This document shows, piece after piece, positions 25,745 to 33,427 of a stretch of DNA of 64,000 nucleotides. The first letter of the stretch is position 1; each line of letters begins with the position of its first letter. The notes under the pieces are model-generated. The model saw nothing but the letters and a program-made list of their open reading frames with translations. It had not been told where the DNA came from and did no database searches. Both the position numbers and the translations under genes were made by a program. Origin of the DNA: JABDIP01 sp965250245 (GTDB lineage: Bacteria > Pseudomonadota > Alphaproteobacteria > DSM-16000 > Inquilinaceae); NCBI GenBank assembly GCA_965250245.1, contig OZ252296.1:2108001-2172000 (forward strand). Reading direction: 5' to 3'.

Positions 25745-26680
25745 TCAGGCGCGGCGCGCCAAGGCGACGGCCGCGGCCGAGCCGCCGACGACCAGCCGGC
25801 ACCAGAGCCGCAGCATGAGGGTCGCGGGCCGAGCTGCGGCATCCCGCGCCTCGTCGCGATGATCGACCTCGTCCTGGCGGCAGGCCTCGAGCATGTCCCG
25901 CAGCGCGGGCTCGATGCCCTCCCGGTCGAGCCGCTCGATCTGCTCGGCATAGTGATGGTCGACGAAGGTCTCCACGGCGTCGATGGTGGCGAAGACCGCC
26001 TCGCGGCCGAACAGGGCCGGCAGCGCCCCGGTCAGGAAGCCGGCGACGCGCCAGATCGGCAGGAACACGCTGCGCCCCTTCGGCGACAGGGACGCGTCCA
26101 TGAGCTCCAGATGCCGGCGTTCCGTCGCCATGTGCGCCTGCGCGAAGTCCCGGACGGCGGAATCGCGGGACACCGCCAGGATGCCGCGATAGATGGCGAC
26201 CGCCCCGGTCTCGCCGGCATGGTCGGACCGCAGATCGCGGACCAGCCAGTCCGGGAAGCCCGCTTCCGGCCGGGACTCGTTGCGCGCCGCAAGGGCCTGA
26301 AGCCGCGGCCGGAGACGCAGGAACACGAGATAAAGGCGCTCGAGGGCCCAGGCGAAGGGGCGCAGCCCGAACAGGCGCCCGAGCGGCCGGAAGGACGGAA
26401 GCGTGCGCCACAGCGCGGCAAACGCCGCACCGCCGGACATCAGCGTTCCGCTCGCGTCGCTGACATGAAAGCGTGCCAGCGCCTGCTGCCGCGACAATCC
26501 GGGGGCGACATCCTTGGTCCCGGCCTCGCTGACATCGACCCAGTCCACCCGCTCCGCACCGCGCCTTTCGCGATAGAACGCCACCTCGCGTCGGCAGAGC
26601 GGGCAGGCGCCGTCATAGAAGACGGTCAGGTCGGCACGATCCGATCCATCCGCCGGCCGGGTCTGCGCCACGGCGGACAT
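25745..26680 (-). CDS. Fusion of DCC thiol-disulfide oxidoreductase (DUF393) and Coq7-type hydroxylase
   Basis: 311 residues with two domains. Residues about 17-115 are a DUF393/DCC domain: YDGACPLCRREVAFYRERR with the CxxC pair C26-C29. Residues about 140-311 are a Coq7 (demethoxyubiquinone hydroxylase) di-iron domain: DHAGETGAVAIYRGIL (E157), TERRHLELM (E187, H190), ETFVDHHYAEQ (E237) and QDEVDHRDEA (E271, H274). Coq7 introduces the last ring hydroxyl in ubiquinone synthesis at the inner membrane. The join to a redox thiol domain is unusual and could supply electrons or protect the site; that is inference. Its start overlaps the stop of a 49-residue upstream ORF (TGATG). Confidence 0.87.
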   Translation of the reverse strand: MSAVAQTRPADGSDRADLTVFYDGACPLCRREVAFYRERRGAERVDWVDVSEAGTKDVAPGLSRQQALARFHVSDASGTLMSGGAAFAALWRTLPSFRPLGRLFGLRPFAWALERLYLVFLRLRPRLQALAARNESRPEAGFPDWLVRDLRSDHAGETGAVAIYRGILAVSRDSAVRDFAQAHMATERRHLELMDASLSPKGRSVFLPIWRVAGFLTGALPALFGREAVFATIDAVETFVDHHYAEQIERLDREGIEPALRDMLEACRQDEVDHRDEARDAAARPATLMLRLWCRLVVGGSAAAVALARRA

Positions 26681-26829
26681 CAGCGGCGGGTCGTGCGCAC
26701 GCGCACCGGCTGGGGCGCCCCCCAGAGATACGACAGGATCATCATGTACTGGAAACGCACCTTGGGCGGCAGCGCCCGGAACGGGGTGTTCTTCGGGTCC
26801 ATGACGACATCGTACATCTGGCGGATCAT
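26680..26829 (-). CDS. 49-residue protein translationally coupled to the DCC-Coq7 gene
   Basis: The ORF begins MIRQMYDVVMDPKNTPFRAL and ends in Arg/Thr residues; a short hydrophobic stretch FQYMMILSYLWGA lies in the middle. GAGGAG sits eleven bases before the ATG at 26829 and the TGA overlaps the next ATG, both marks of a real gene. It is too short for standard gene calls. It may dock the hydroxylase to the membrane or to other ubiquinone enzymes, but the sequence itself shows no known domain. Confidence 0.65.
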   Translation of the reverse strand: MIRQMYDVVMDPKNTPFRALPPKVRFQYMMILSYLWGAPQPVRVRTTRR

Positions 26830-26873
26830 CGTGCGCACTCCTCGCCGGGTGTGCTTCTGGTTACGAAGCGCGC

Positions 26874-26898
26874 GGCCCGCCGGATCGCCCGGCGGGCC
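26874..26898 (-). terminator. GC hairpin after the superoxide dismutase gene
   Basis: A perfect 10-bp stem (26874-26883 with 26889-26898) and 5-base loop lies 13 bases beyond the sodB stop codon. There is no T run on either side, so intrinsic termination is only plausible. Confidence 0.45.
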
Positions 26899-26910
26899 CT
26901 TGATAGGCCG

Positions 26911-27519
26911 CTAGCCGTTGCGCGCGGCCGCCAACTGCGCGTTCACGTAGTCCCAGTTGAGCAGCTTGTCGAGGAAGGCGGACAGATAGTCCGGACGGCG
27001 GTTCTGGTAGTCCAGGTAGTAGGAGTGTTCCCAGACGTCGCAGGCGATCAGCGATGTGTGGCCGTCGACGATGCAGGATTTGGCGTTCGGGGTGGCGGTG
27101 ATCTTCAGGCTGCCGCCATCCGCCACCAGCCAGGCCCAGCCGCTGCCGAAATGGGCCGTCGCGGCCGCCAGGAACTGCTCACGGAAGGTGTCGAAGCTGC
27201 CGAAGCTGCCATTGATCGCGTCGGCGATGTCGCCGGTCGGCGCGCCGCCGCCATTGGGCTTCATGCAGTTCCAATAGTGATTGTGGTTCCAGGCCTGGCC
27301 CGCATTGTTGAAGATCCCGACCTGATCAGCGTTGCCGGCGCTCTCCAGCACCACCGTGTCGAGGTCCATGTTCTCCATCGGCGTGCCGGAGACCAGGCCA
27401 TTCAGCTTGTCGACATAGGTCGCGTGATGCTTGCCGTGATGAAGGCGCAGCGTGTCGGCCGAGACATGCGGCGCAAGCGCATCGACGGAGTAGGGCAGAT
27501 CGGGCAGGCTGAACGACAT
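26911..27519 (-). CDS. sodB: Iron superoxide dismutase
   Basis: 202 residues from the ATG at 27519, the second of two close ATGs; GGAGA is eight bases ahead of it and too close to the first. It converts superoxide to hydrogen peroxide and oxygen in the cytoplasm. Metal ligands lie in LHHGKHHATYVDKLN, in NHNHYWNC and in DVWEHSYYLDYQNRR. The phrase NNAGQAWNHNHYW with its Gln, and AHFGSGWAWLV, mark the iron-type enzyme rather than the manganese type. Single gene. Confidence 0.95.
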   Translation of the reverse strand: MSFSLPDLPYSVDALAPHVSADTLRLHHGKHHATYVDKLNGLVSGTPMENMDLDTVVLESAGNADQVGIFNNAGQAWNHNHYWNCMKPNGGGAPTGDIADAINGSFGSFDTFREQFLAAATAHFGSGWAWLVADGGSLKITATPNAKSCIVDGHTSLIACDVWEHSYYLDYQNRRPDYLSAFLDKLLNWDYVNAQLAAARNG

Positions 27520-27735
27520 GGGCATCTCCGGATGGACAGGTGGTTGGGCTGGAATGGAACGCCGGGGCAGGAACCGGCCGATGCCGGCCTACCCGCTTGA
27601 TATGGTGTCCTTTGGCCACAGCGTCGATGCCCGACGGGACCGAAAACGTCAAGGGTCAACGGTTTGCGATCCGCTGCCCCTTGCGGTGGCTGCTTGTCAC
27701 CCTAGGAATTGGAAACGACTAGCGATCCCAGCGCC

Positions 27736-28377
27736 ATGCCAGACCATGACTTGACCTCGCAATCGGACACGGAAGCGGCAATCGCGGCCGACCTGCCGGC
27801 CTACTATGACGATCTCGACGGCACGCTTGCCGAGGCCTGGCGGATGCTGCTCCAGGGTGCAGAGGACCGGCGGGCCGCTTTCCATACGCCGGTGGTGTCG
27901 ACGCTCAGGCTCGACGGGCGCCCGGCGGCGCGGACCGTGGTGCTGCGCGCGGTCGACCGCGAGCGGCGCACGCTGCGCTTCCACACCGACCGTCGCTCCA
28001 TGAAGTACGAGGAGATCGCCGCCGAACCGCGGGTGGCGCTGCATGTCTACGATCCGACCGCCAAGGTGCAGCTCTGCATCGACGGCATGGCGACGCGGCA
28101 TGCGAACGACGTACTTGCGGACGAGGCCTGGGAAGGGTCGCGGCCGATGAGCCGGGCCTGCTACCGGGTGGCACCGGGGCCGGGCACTCCGATCGACACG
28201 CCGGCGCAGGCGGTGATCGGCCCGGACGATGGTGGCGAGGCCGGTCGGGAAAACTTCGCCGCGATCACGGTCGCGGTCACCGGCATCGAATGGCTCTACC
28301 TTGCGGTCCAAGGCCACCGCAGGGCCAGGTTCCGCTGGGACGACGGCGCGTTGATCGCGACCTGGCTGGTTCCATGA
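27736..28377 (+). CDS. Pyridoxamine 5'-phosphate oxidase-like flavoprotein
   Basis: 213 residues from ATG 27736; an upstream TTG at 27709 is possible. The split-barrel FMN-binding fold is indicated by FHTPVVSTLRLDGRPAARTV, VLRAVDRERRTLRFHTD, RRSMKYEEIAAEPRVALHVY and a C-terminal GIEWLYLAVQGHRRARF. It belongs to the PNPOx-like group found beside SOD genes but lacks the full PdxH C-terminal dimerisation motif, so it probably is not the vitamin B6 enzyme. Substrate unknown. Divergent from sodB. Confidence 0.83.
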   Translation: MPDHDLTSQSDTEAAIAADLPAYYDDLDGTLAEAWRMLLQGAEDRRAAFHTPVVSTLRLDGRPAARTVVLRAVDRERRTLRFHTDRRSMKYEEIAAEPRVALHVYDPTAKVQLCIDGMATRHANDVLADEAWEGSRPMSRACYRVAPGPGTPIDTPAQAVIGPDDGGEAGRENFAAITVAVTGIEWLYLAVQGHRRARFRWDDGALIATWLVP

Positions 28378-28404
28378 CCGGGCGGGCCGGTTTGGCCCGC
28401 CCGG
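28378..28404. terminator. Bidirectional hairpin between convergent genes
   Basis: A perfect 11-bp GC stem (28378-28388 with 28394-28404) and 5-base loop lies exactly between the stop of the PNPOx-like gene (28377) and the stop of the LivK-like gene (28414). No T run, but placement suggests termination in both directions. Confidence 0.6.
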
Positions 28405-28413
28405 ACAGGACCC

Positions 28414-29640
28414 TTACGGCTCGATGATCGCGATCTCCTCGTAGCCGCCATCCCTGACCACGACATGGCCGATGACGCCGGCGACGTCGCCGTTCTCATC
28501 GAAGTCATGCGGGCCGGAGGCGCCGAAATAGTCGATCGCCTCGCCGGCCGCGATCAGCTCCTTGGCCCGTTCCCATTCACCGGGCAGGATCGGCGTGCCC
28601 GGCGGGTTGGAGACGGCGCGCAGGGCGCCCAGCACGGCGGCGCGGTCGGTGCTGCCGGCCTGCTCGATGGCCAGGGCGGCCAGGAACACCGCGTCATAGG
28701 TCTGCTGGATGAAGAACTTGTCCTCGGTCGTCTCGTAGGCGGCGGAGTAGGCCTCCTCGAAACGGGCGCCGGCATCGGTGCCGGGCGGGGCGCTGGGCGA
28801 GGTGAAGAAGATATCGCCGAGGTTCTCCTCGCCGATCTCCTGGATCAGCAGCTCGTCGCGCAGCCCGTCGGTGCCGACGAAGCGCTCGAAGAAGGCGTTC
28901 TCCAGGGACTGGCGGATGATGGTGATGCCGCTGTCGGCGGCATAGGCGATCAGCACCAGCGCCTGCGGGTCGCCGCTGGACAGTGTGGCCAGCTCGGAGC
29001 GGTAGGAGCTCTTCTTCTCCTCATGGACCTGGTCGGCGGTGATGGTGCCGCCGGCCGCGGTGTAGGCATCGCGGAAGGCCCCGGCGATGCCGACGCCATA
29101 GTCGTTGTTGGCAAAGGTCAGCGCGACCCGGTCCAGCCCCTGGTCCAGCACCAGCCGCGCCAGCACCAGGCCCTGATAGTCGTCGCTGGGCACGACCCGG
29201 AACACCTGGTCGTTGTCGTCGAGGTTGGAGACCTCGGGCGAGGTGGCGGTCGGCGAGATCTGTAGCACGCCCGACGGGATGGTAACGCTGTTGGCGGCGG
29301 CGATGGCGGCGCCGCTGGTCAGCGCCCCGACCACGACCGGGACATTGTCGACATTGACCAGCTTGGTGGCGGCGTCGACCGAGCCCTGGGCCACGCCCTG
29401 GGTGTCGCCGATGATCAGCCGTGCCTCGCGGCCGTCCAGCAGGCCGCCCTGCTCGTTGATGTGCGCGATCGCCAGGTTGGCGGAATCGACGATGGGCGGC
29501 ATGAAGCCGGCGATCGGTCCGGTCATGCCGAACAGGGCGCCGATCTTGACCTCCTGCGCCGTCGCCGGGGCGGCGAGCAGCAGAGCGGCCGCGCTGGCGG
29601 CCAGAATGGGGCCGCGGGCGCGGCGGGGAACGATGGACAT
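28414..29640 (-). CDS. LivK-like ABC transporter substrate-binding protein
   Basis: 408 residues from ATG 29640, seven bases after GGAGG. A Sec signal peptide (about 1-28, ending APATAQ) is followed by the periplasmic binding protein type I fold: VKIGALFGMTGPIAGFMPPI, INEQGGLLDGREARLIIGDT, GALTSGAAIAAANSVTIP and FTFANNDYGVGIA-type segments (VALTFANNDYGVGIAGAF). It delivers amino acids, amides or similar compounds to a LivHM-type permease. No permease is adjacent; the orphan LivHM pair at 11-13 kb is a candidate partner, which is inference. Confidence 0.9.
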   Translation of the reverse strand: MSIVPRRARGPILAASAAALLLAAPATAQEVKIGALFGMTGPIAGFMPPIVDSANLAIAHINEQGGLLDGREARLIIGDTQGVAQGSVDAATKLVNVDNVPVVVGALTSGAAIAAANSVTIPSGVLQISPTATSPEVSNLDDNDQVFRVVPSDDYQGLVLARLVLDQGLDRVALTFANNDYGVGIAGAFRDAYTAAGGTITADQVHEEKKSSYRSELATLSSGDPQALVLIAYAADSGITIIRQSLENAFFERFVGTDGLRDELLIQEIGEENLGDIFFTSPSAPPGTDAGARFEEAYSAAYETTEDKFFIQQTYDAVFLAALAIEQAGSTDRAAVLGALRAVSNPPGTPILPGEWERAKELIAAGEAIDYFGASGPHDFDENGDVAGVIGHVVVRDGGYEEIAIIEP

Positions 29641-29853
29641 TGGACCTCCTGTTGCCTCTTCTGTTTTGGTCCGGGCCGTGTCGAACAGGATGCGACGGCC
29701 CCTGCAATACAGCTTAGCGGAAAAAGCGAATGCCGGACGAGCGCGTTGATCGCGGCGACTGCCATCGCCGAAACAACGCATCGGCCGGGACGCCGGGTCG
29801 TTTAACGGCGCCGTGTTTCAGTCGTATGTCCGACGGGCCGGCGGCCCGCCGTG

Positions 29854-30075
29854 TCACAGATCGGCGTCGCTTATCGTCGTGCGCCGCTGCTTCTCGTCCA
29901 GGGTCAGGATCAGCCGCGCCAGATGGGCCGGATCCATGTTCGACCATCCGGTGGTGACCCGGCCGTCCTTCCACAGCACCGCCGCGGCAACGCCGGCGAT
30001 ATCACTGGCATTCTCAAGCCCGCTGGAGAAAATCTCGGCGGGCGTCGTTCCGTGCAGACTTTCGACCTTGGCCAT
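29854..30075 (-). CDS. Small conserved-type protein of unknown function
   Basis: 73 residues. It reads as soluble alpha/beta with IAGVAAAVLWKDGRVTTGWS in the middle and a C-terminal helix LARLILTLDEKQRR. GAGGGG lies seven bases ahead of the ATG at 30075. The pattern of a strand ending in a GWS(N/D)M turn recurs in small alphaproteobacterial proteins I cannot name. No domain assigned. Confidence 0.6.
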   Translation of the reverse strand: MAKVESLHGTTPAEIFSSGLENASDIAGVAAAVLWKDGRVTTGWSNMDPAHLARLILTLDEKQRRTTISDADL

Positions 30076-30142
30076 GTTGCCCCTCGATCGGCGGTACGGC
30101 TGTCCACAGCACGCGACAGGGTCGTCGCGCGCATCAGCCGAA

Positions 30143-30718
30143 TTAGCGGGAACCGATCGTCATCCGGTACAGCACGTCATGCCCGTCAATCCAACGGTGT
30201 TTCGCGACAGCAGCGACATGAACGATGGCCAGTACCAGCATCGTGTACCCAAGCCACATATGTAACGAGGCGGTGGCGGTCTCCAGCTCGAATCCGAGCA
30301 GCGTCTCCATTGTCGGAAAAATCTTCGGCATCGACAGGCCAAACCACTTCACGCCATGCCCTCCGAAATCCGTCTCGGCCCATCCGATGGCGATAACCGC
30401 CGCTGGCAGGACGTAGAGACCCAGATGGGCCAGATGGGAAGCGGTCTTTTCCCATCTGGAGAGGGTTTGCGGCAAAGGCGGCGGCGGCAACAGGAGGCGA
30501 ATGGTGATGCGCACGACCAACAGCACCAGCAGTGTGACACCCACCGAAATGTGAAGATCGAAGAGCAGCTCCTCCAAAGGCGAGTCGTCGGCCACCAGTG
30601 AGGTCATGGCATAGCCGCAAGCCCACATGAAAACGAAACCCAAGGCCATCAGCCAATGCACGACACGCGCCGAGAGCGCATAGCATTCCAAGGGCTGACG
30701 GAAGTCGTTTGACGCCAT
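30143..30718 (-). CDS. Cytochrome b561 family protein
   Basis: 191 residues from ATG 30718, which follows AGGAG; an upstream ATG at 30745 lacks one. Four membrane helices carry the haem histidines: VVHWLMALGF, LHISVGVTLL, SLHMWLGYTM and IVHVAAVAKHRW. Bacterial CybB-type proteins move electrons from ubiquinol, or act as superoxide:quinone oxidoreductases, in the inner membrane. Divergent from a membrane-bound LytTR regulator, which may control it. Base composition is less GC-rich than the window average. Confidence 0.9.
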   Translation of the reverse strand: MASNDFRQPLECYALSARVVHWLMALGFVFMWACGYAMTSLVADDSPLEELLFDLHISVGVTLLVLLVVRITIRLLLPPPPLPQTLSRWEKTASHLAHLGLYVLPAAVIAIGWAETDFGGHGVKWFGLSMPKIFPTMETLLGFELETATASLHMWLGYTMLVLAIVHVAAVAKHRWIDGHDVLYRMTIGSR

Positions 30719-30978
30719 CTGCTCTGCTCCTGATAGTGTCACCAAAATGCGTGGTTGGCGTTGTGCGCGGCGCGCGCCGAGCCTCTATGGCAACTGGGGG
30801 AGCCCGACGACCAATCCGAATTCGCGTCCGGACGCCAATCGACGTTGCCGGTCGCGGAAATTCGCCACCGGTGGCCGAATGACCGCTCGCGAAGTGCGCT
30901 CAGATTGCCGAGGAATGCGATCAGCCGGCCCGGCGCATCGGGCTACGCCCTGACAAGGCCCTTCGAGGACGCTGAACG
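30719..30978. promoter_or_regulatory. Divergent promoter region, cytochrome b561 / LytTR regulator
   Basis: 260 bases between the start codons of the two genes. No coding frame is convincing. LytTR regulators usually bind paired imperfect direct repeats in such regions, but I could not identify a clear pair by eye. Confidence 0.35.
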
Positions 30979-31857
30979 ATGCAGCGACCGATGACCTTCA
31001 GCAATACCCTCAAGGGATGTCTGACGGGCGAGATATCGCTCGCAGGCACCCGCTGGCGAAAGACACTGATGAGTGTGCCTTTTGCCGCCCTGGCTGGCGG
31101 CGGTATCGTGCTGGCACTCGAGCCAGACCACACCTCTGACCTGCCCCTGCTCGTCGCGTTCGGTCTGTGGTCGACCCACATTCTCTTCGCGCTCTTGCTT
31201 TTTGTCGGGTGCCTTGCAGCGATGATGCGCATCGGCCTGCCCCATCCGCTGCCGGCAGCAGCGGCGACCCTGACATTGCCCGCGGTTTTTGCGCCGGTAT
31301 CGCTGTTGCTCGACGTCGGATTCGGCAAGCCGGACGAGGAGCTGGCCTCCGCGACGAACCTGATGACCGTGTATCTGAGCGAGGTTGCGGCGGTCGTCCC
31401 GGTGACTTTCGCCGCCGCGTTGGTGACGTTGTTTGCGCTCTACAAGGAGGCCGCATCGCGCGACATGCTGGGCGGTCCAGTTGAAACCGGCGCGATATCC
31501 CAGGCTCCCGCACTAAGCGACCTGATCAGCGCGATACCCCGCTCGCTCGGCAATGACATCATCCGCATGCACGCGCAAGATCACTATGTGGAAGTCGTGA
31601 CCGCCGCCGGAAGATCCCTGATAACGGAGCGGTTCAGCGATTGCGTCGGCAAATTGGAGGAGTTCGAAGGCATCCAGTGCCACAGATCCCACTGGATCAG
31701 CCGGCGGCACGTCCAGGCCCTGCGGCCCTCGGGAAGCGCGTATATGTGCACTTTGAGCAACGGGGATCGCGTCCCGGTGAGCCGGCGACGATATTCAGAT
31801 CTGAGACAGTGGCTTAGGTCTGATGCGCAGGGTGGGCGGTCCGGCCGCCCTATCTGA
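30979..31857 (+). CDS. Membrane-bound LytTR DNA-binding regulator
   Basis: 292 residues. Four hydrophobic segments (about 32-47, 56-80, 88-112, 130-155) precede a LytTR domain (about 180-285): DIIRMHAQDHYVEVVTAAGR, RFSDCVGKLEEF, CHRSHWISRRHVQAL and LSNGDRVPVSRRRYSDLRQW. The H-R-S-H-W/ISRRHV stretch is the LytTR core helix and strand. Thus sensing in the membrane and DNA binding are in one protein with no kinase. The ATG follows GAGGA by eight bases. It is divergent from cytochrome b561, so control of that redox gene is the simplest guess. Confidence 0.88.
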   Translation: MQRPMTFSNTLKGCLTGEISLAGTRWRKTLMSVPFAALAGGGIVLALEPDHTSDLPLLVAFGLWSTHILFALLLFVGCLAAMMRIGLPHPLPAAAATLTLPAVFAPVSLLLDVGFGKPDEELASATNLMTVYLSEVAAVVPVTFAAALVTLFALYKEAASRDMLGGPVETGAISQAPALSDLISAIPRSLGNDIIRMHAQDHYVEVVTAAGRSLITERFSDCVGKLEEFEGIQCHRSHWISRRHVQALRPSGSAYMCTLSNGDRVPVSRRRYSDLRQWLRSDAQGGRSGRPI

Positions 31858-31975
31858 TTACAGCGATCCTGGACCCGTTTCGTCGGGGGTGCGCGCTGGC
31901 CGCCCCCGTGTATTATGTTGGCCAAGCCAACGATCGCCGTCGGTCCCGGCGGTCGGATAAATGGGAGGGCATCGG

Positions 31976-33217
31976 ATGACCGGCACCACTATCACGGTCG
32001 CCGCCGGCGATGGCGGCGAGTTCAAGGCCTATGTCAGCACGCCGGACTCGGGCAGCGGCCCGGGTATCGTGCTGCTGCAGGAGATCTTCGGCGTCAACCA
32101 GTCCATGCGCGACGTCGCCGACTACTACGCCGAGGAAGGCTATGTGGTGATCGCGCCGGATCTGTTCTGGCGCATCGAACCGGGCATCGAGCTGGACTAC
32201 ACCGAAGAAGATTTTCAGAAGGCGCTGGCCTATCGCCAGCAATTCGACGCCGACAAGTCAGTCGAGGACATCGCCGCGGCGGTGGCGGCGCTCCGGGCGC
32301 TGCCGCAGCAGGCCGGCAAGGTCGGCGCGCTCGGCTTCTGCCTGGGCGGCAAGCTCGCCTATCTGGCGGCGGCCCGCACCGACATCGATTGCGCCGTCGG
32401 CTATTACGGCGTCGGCATCGAGCAGGCGCTGGACGAGGCGGAGAACATCACCTGCCCGATGGCGCTGCATTTCGCCGGCGAGGACAAGCACGTGCCAATG
32501 GCGGCGGTGGAGCAGGTGCAGGCGGCGCTGGCCGGCCGCGACGAGATCGAGATCTACGTCTATCCGGGCGTCGACCACGGCTTCAGCGCCGCATCACGGG
32601 CCGCGTATGACAAGCCCTCCGCCCTGATGGCCCATTCCCGCTCCATCGCCCTGTTGCGCAAGGTCATGGGACCGCATTACGACCTCTCGGCGCTGTGGGA
32701 GAAGCATTGCGAGTACGAGTTCGCCACCCGCGACGTCGACGCCACCATGGCGACCATGGTCGCCAGCCCTTACGTCAACCACATCCCGACCATGACCGGC
32801 GGGGTCGGCTACAACGACCTGCACCGGTTCTACAAGAACCACTTCATCCCGAAGACGCCGGCGGACACCAAGCTGATCCCGATCTCACGGACCATCGGCG
32901 CCGACCGGCTGGTCGACGAGATGCTGTTCTGCTTCACCCATGACATCGAGATCGACTGGATGCTGCCGGGGGTGGAGCCGACCGGGAAATACGTCGAGGT
33001 GCCGCTGGTCGCCATCGTCTGCTTCCGCGGCGACAAGCTCTACAACGAGCACATCTACTGGGACCAGGCCTCGGTGCTGGTGCAGATCGGCCTGCTCGAC
33101 GCCGGCCTGCTGCCGGTCGCCGGCATGGAGACCGCCAAGAAGCTGGTCGACGAGACCAACCCCTCCAACACGCTGATGAAACGCTGGGCCGAAAGCGCCC
33201 CGCAGGCGGCAGAGTAG
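31976..33217 (+). CDS. Dienelactone hydrolase with C-terminal NTF2-like domain
   Basis: 413 residues from ATG 31976 behind GGGAGGG. Residues 1-235 form an alpha/beta hydrolase of the dienelactone hydrolase family: IVLLQEIFGVNQSMRDVADY, nucleophile Cys in GALGFCLGGKLAY, acid in FAGEDKHVP and His in PGVDHGFSAASR. Residues about 250-413 are a second domain (YVNHIPTMTGGVGYNDLHRF, DEMLFCFTHDIEIDWMLPGV) resembling SnoaL/NTF2-like folds found fused to such hydrolases. Family members open lactones in chloroaromatic or related catabolism; the role here is open. Single gene. Confidence 0.87.
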   Translation: MTGTTITVAAGDGGEFKAYVSTPDSGSGPGIVLLQEIFGVNQSMRDVADYYAEEGYVVIAPDLFWRIEPGIELDYTEEDFQKALAYRQQFDADKSVEDIAAAVAALRALPQQAGKVGALGFCLGGKLAYLAAARTDIDCAVGYYGVGIEQALDEAENITCPMALHFAGEDKHVPMAAVEQVQAALAGRDEIEIYVYPGVDHGFSAASRAAYDKPSALMAHSRSIALLRKVMGPHYDLSALWEKHCEYEFATRDVDATMATMVASPYVNHIPTMTGGVGYNDLHRFYKNHFIPKTPADTKLIPISRTIGADRLVDEMLFCFTHDIEIDWMLPGVEPTGKYVEVPLVAIVCFRGDKLYNEHIYWDQASVLVQIGLLDAGLLPVAGMETAKKLVDETNPSNTLMKRWAESAPQAAE

Positions 33218-33261
33218 GGGGCCGTCGAAGGAGAAACCACTGCTCTTCCGCCCTCAAACGC

Positions 33262-33350
33262 CGTCATTGCGAGGAGCGACAGCGACGCGGCAATCCACTT
33301 TCTCGGCAAACAGTGGATTGCCGCGTCGCCTCCGGCTCCTCGCAATGACG
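33262..33350. repeat. REP-like inverted repeat, CGTCATTGCGAGGAG type
   Basis: The sequence begins cgtcattgcgaggagc and ends gctcctcgcaatgacg, with inner arms around a ggcaatccac / gtggattgcc core. It can fold into one long hairpin between the dienelactone hydrolase gene and the peptide-binding protein gene. This palindromic family is widespread in proteobacterial intergenic DNA. Confidence 0.8.
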
Positions 33351-33427
33351 ATGTTGGGAGGGTGAAGGGGCCTTAAGAAAATACCGCACCCAATTGAAAC
33401 AACAAAACAAACAGGGAGTTTGCCATC

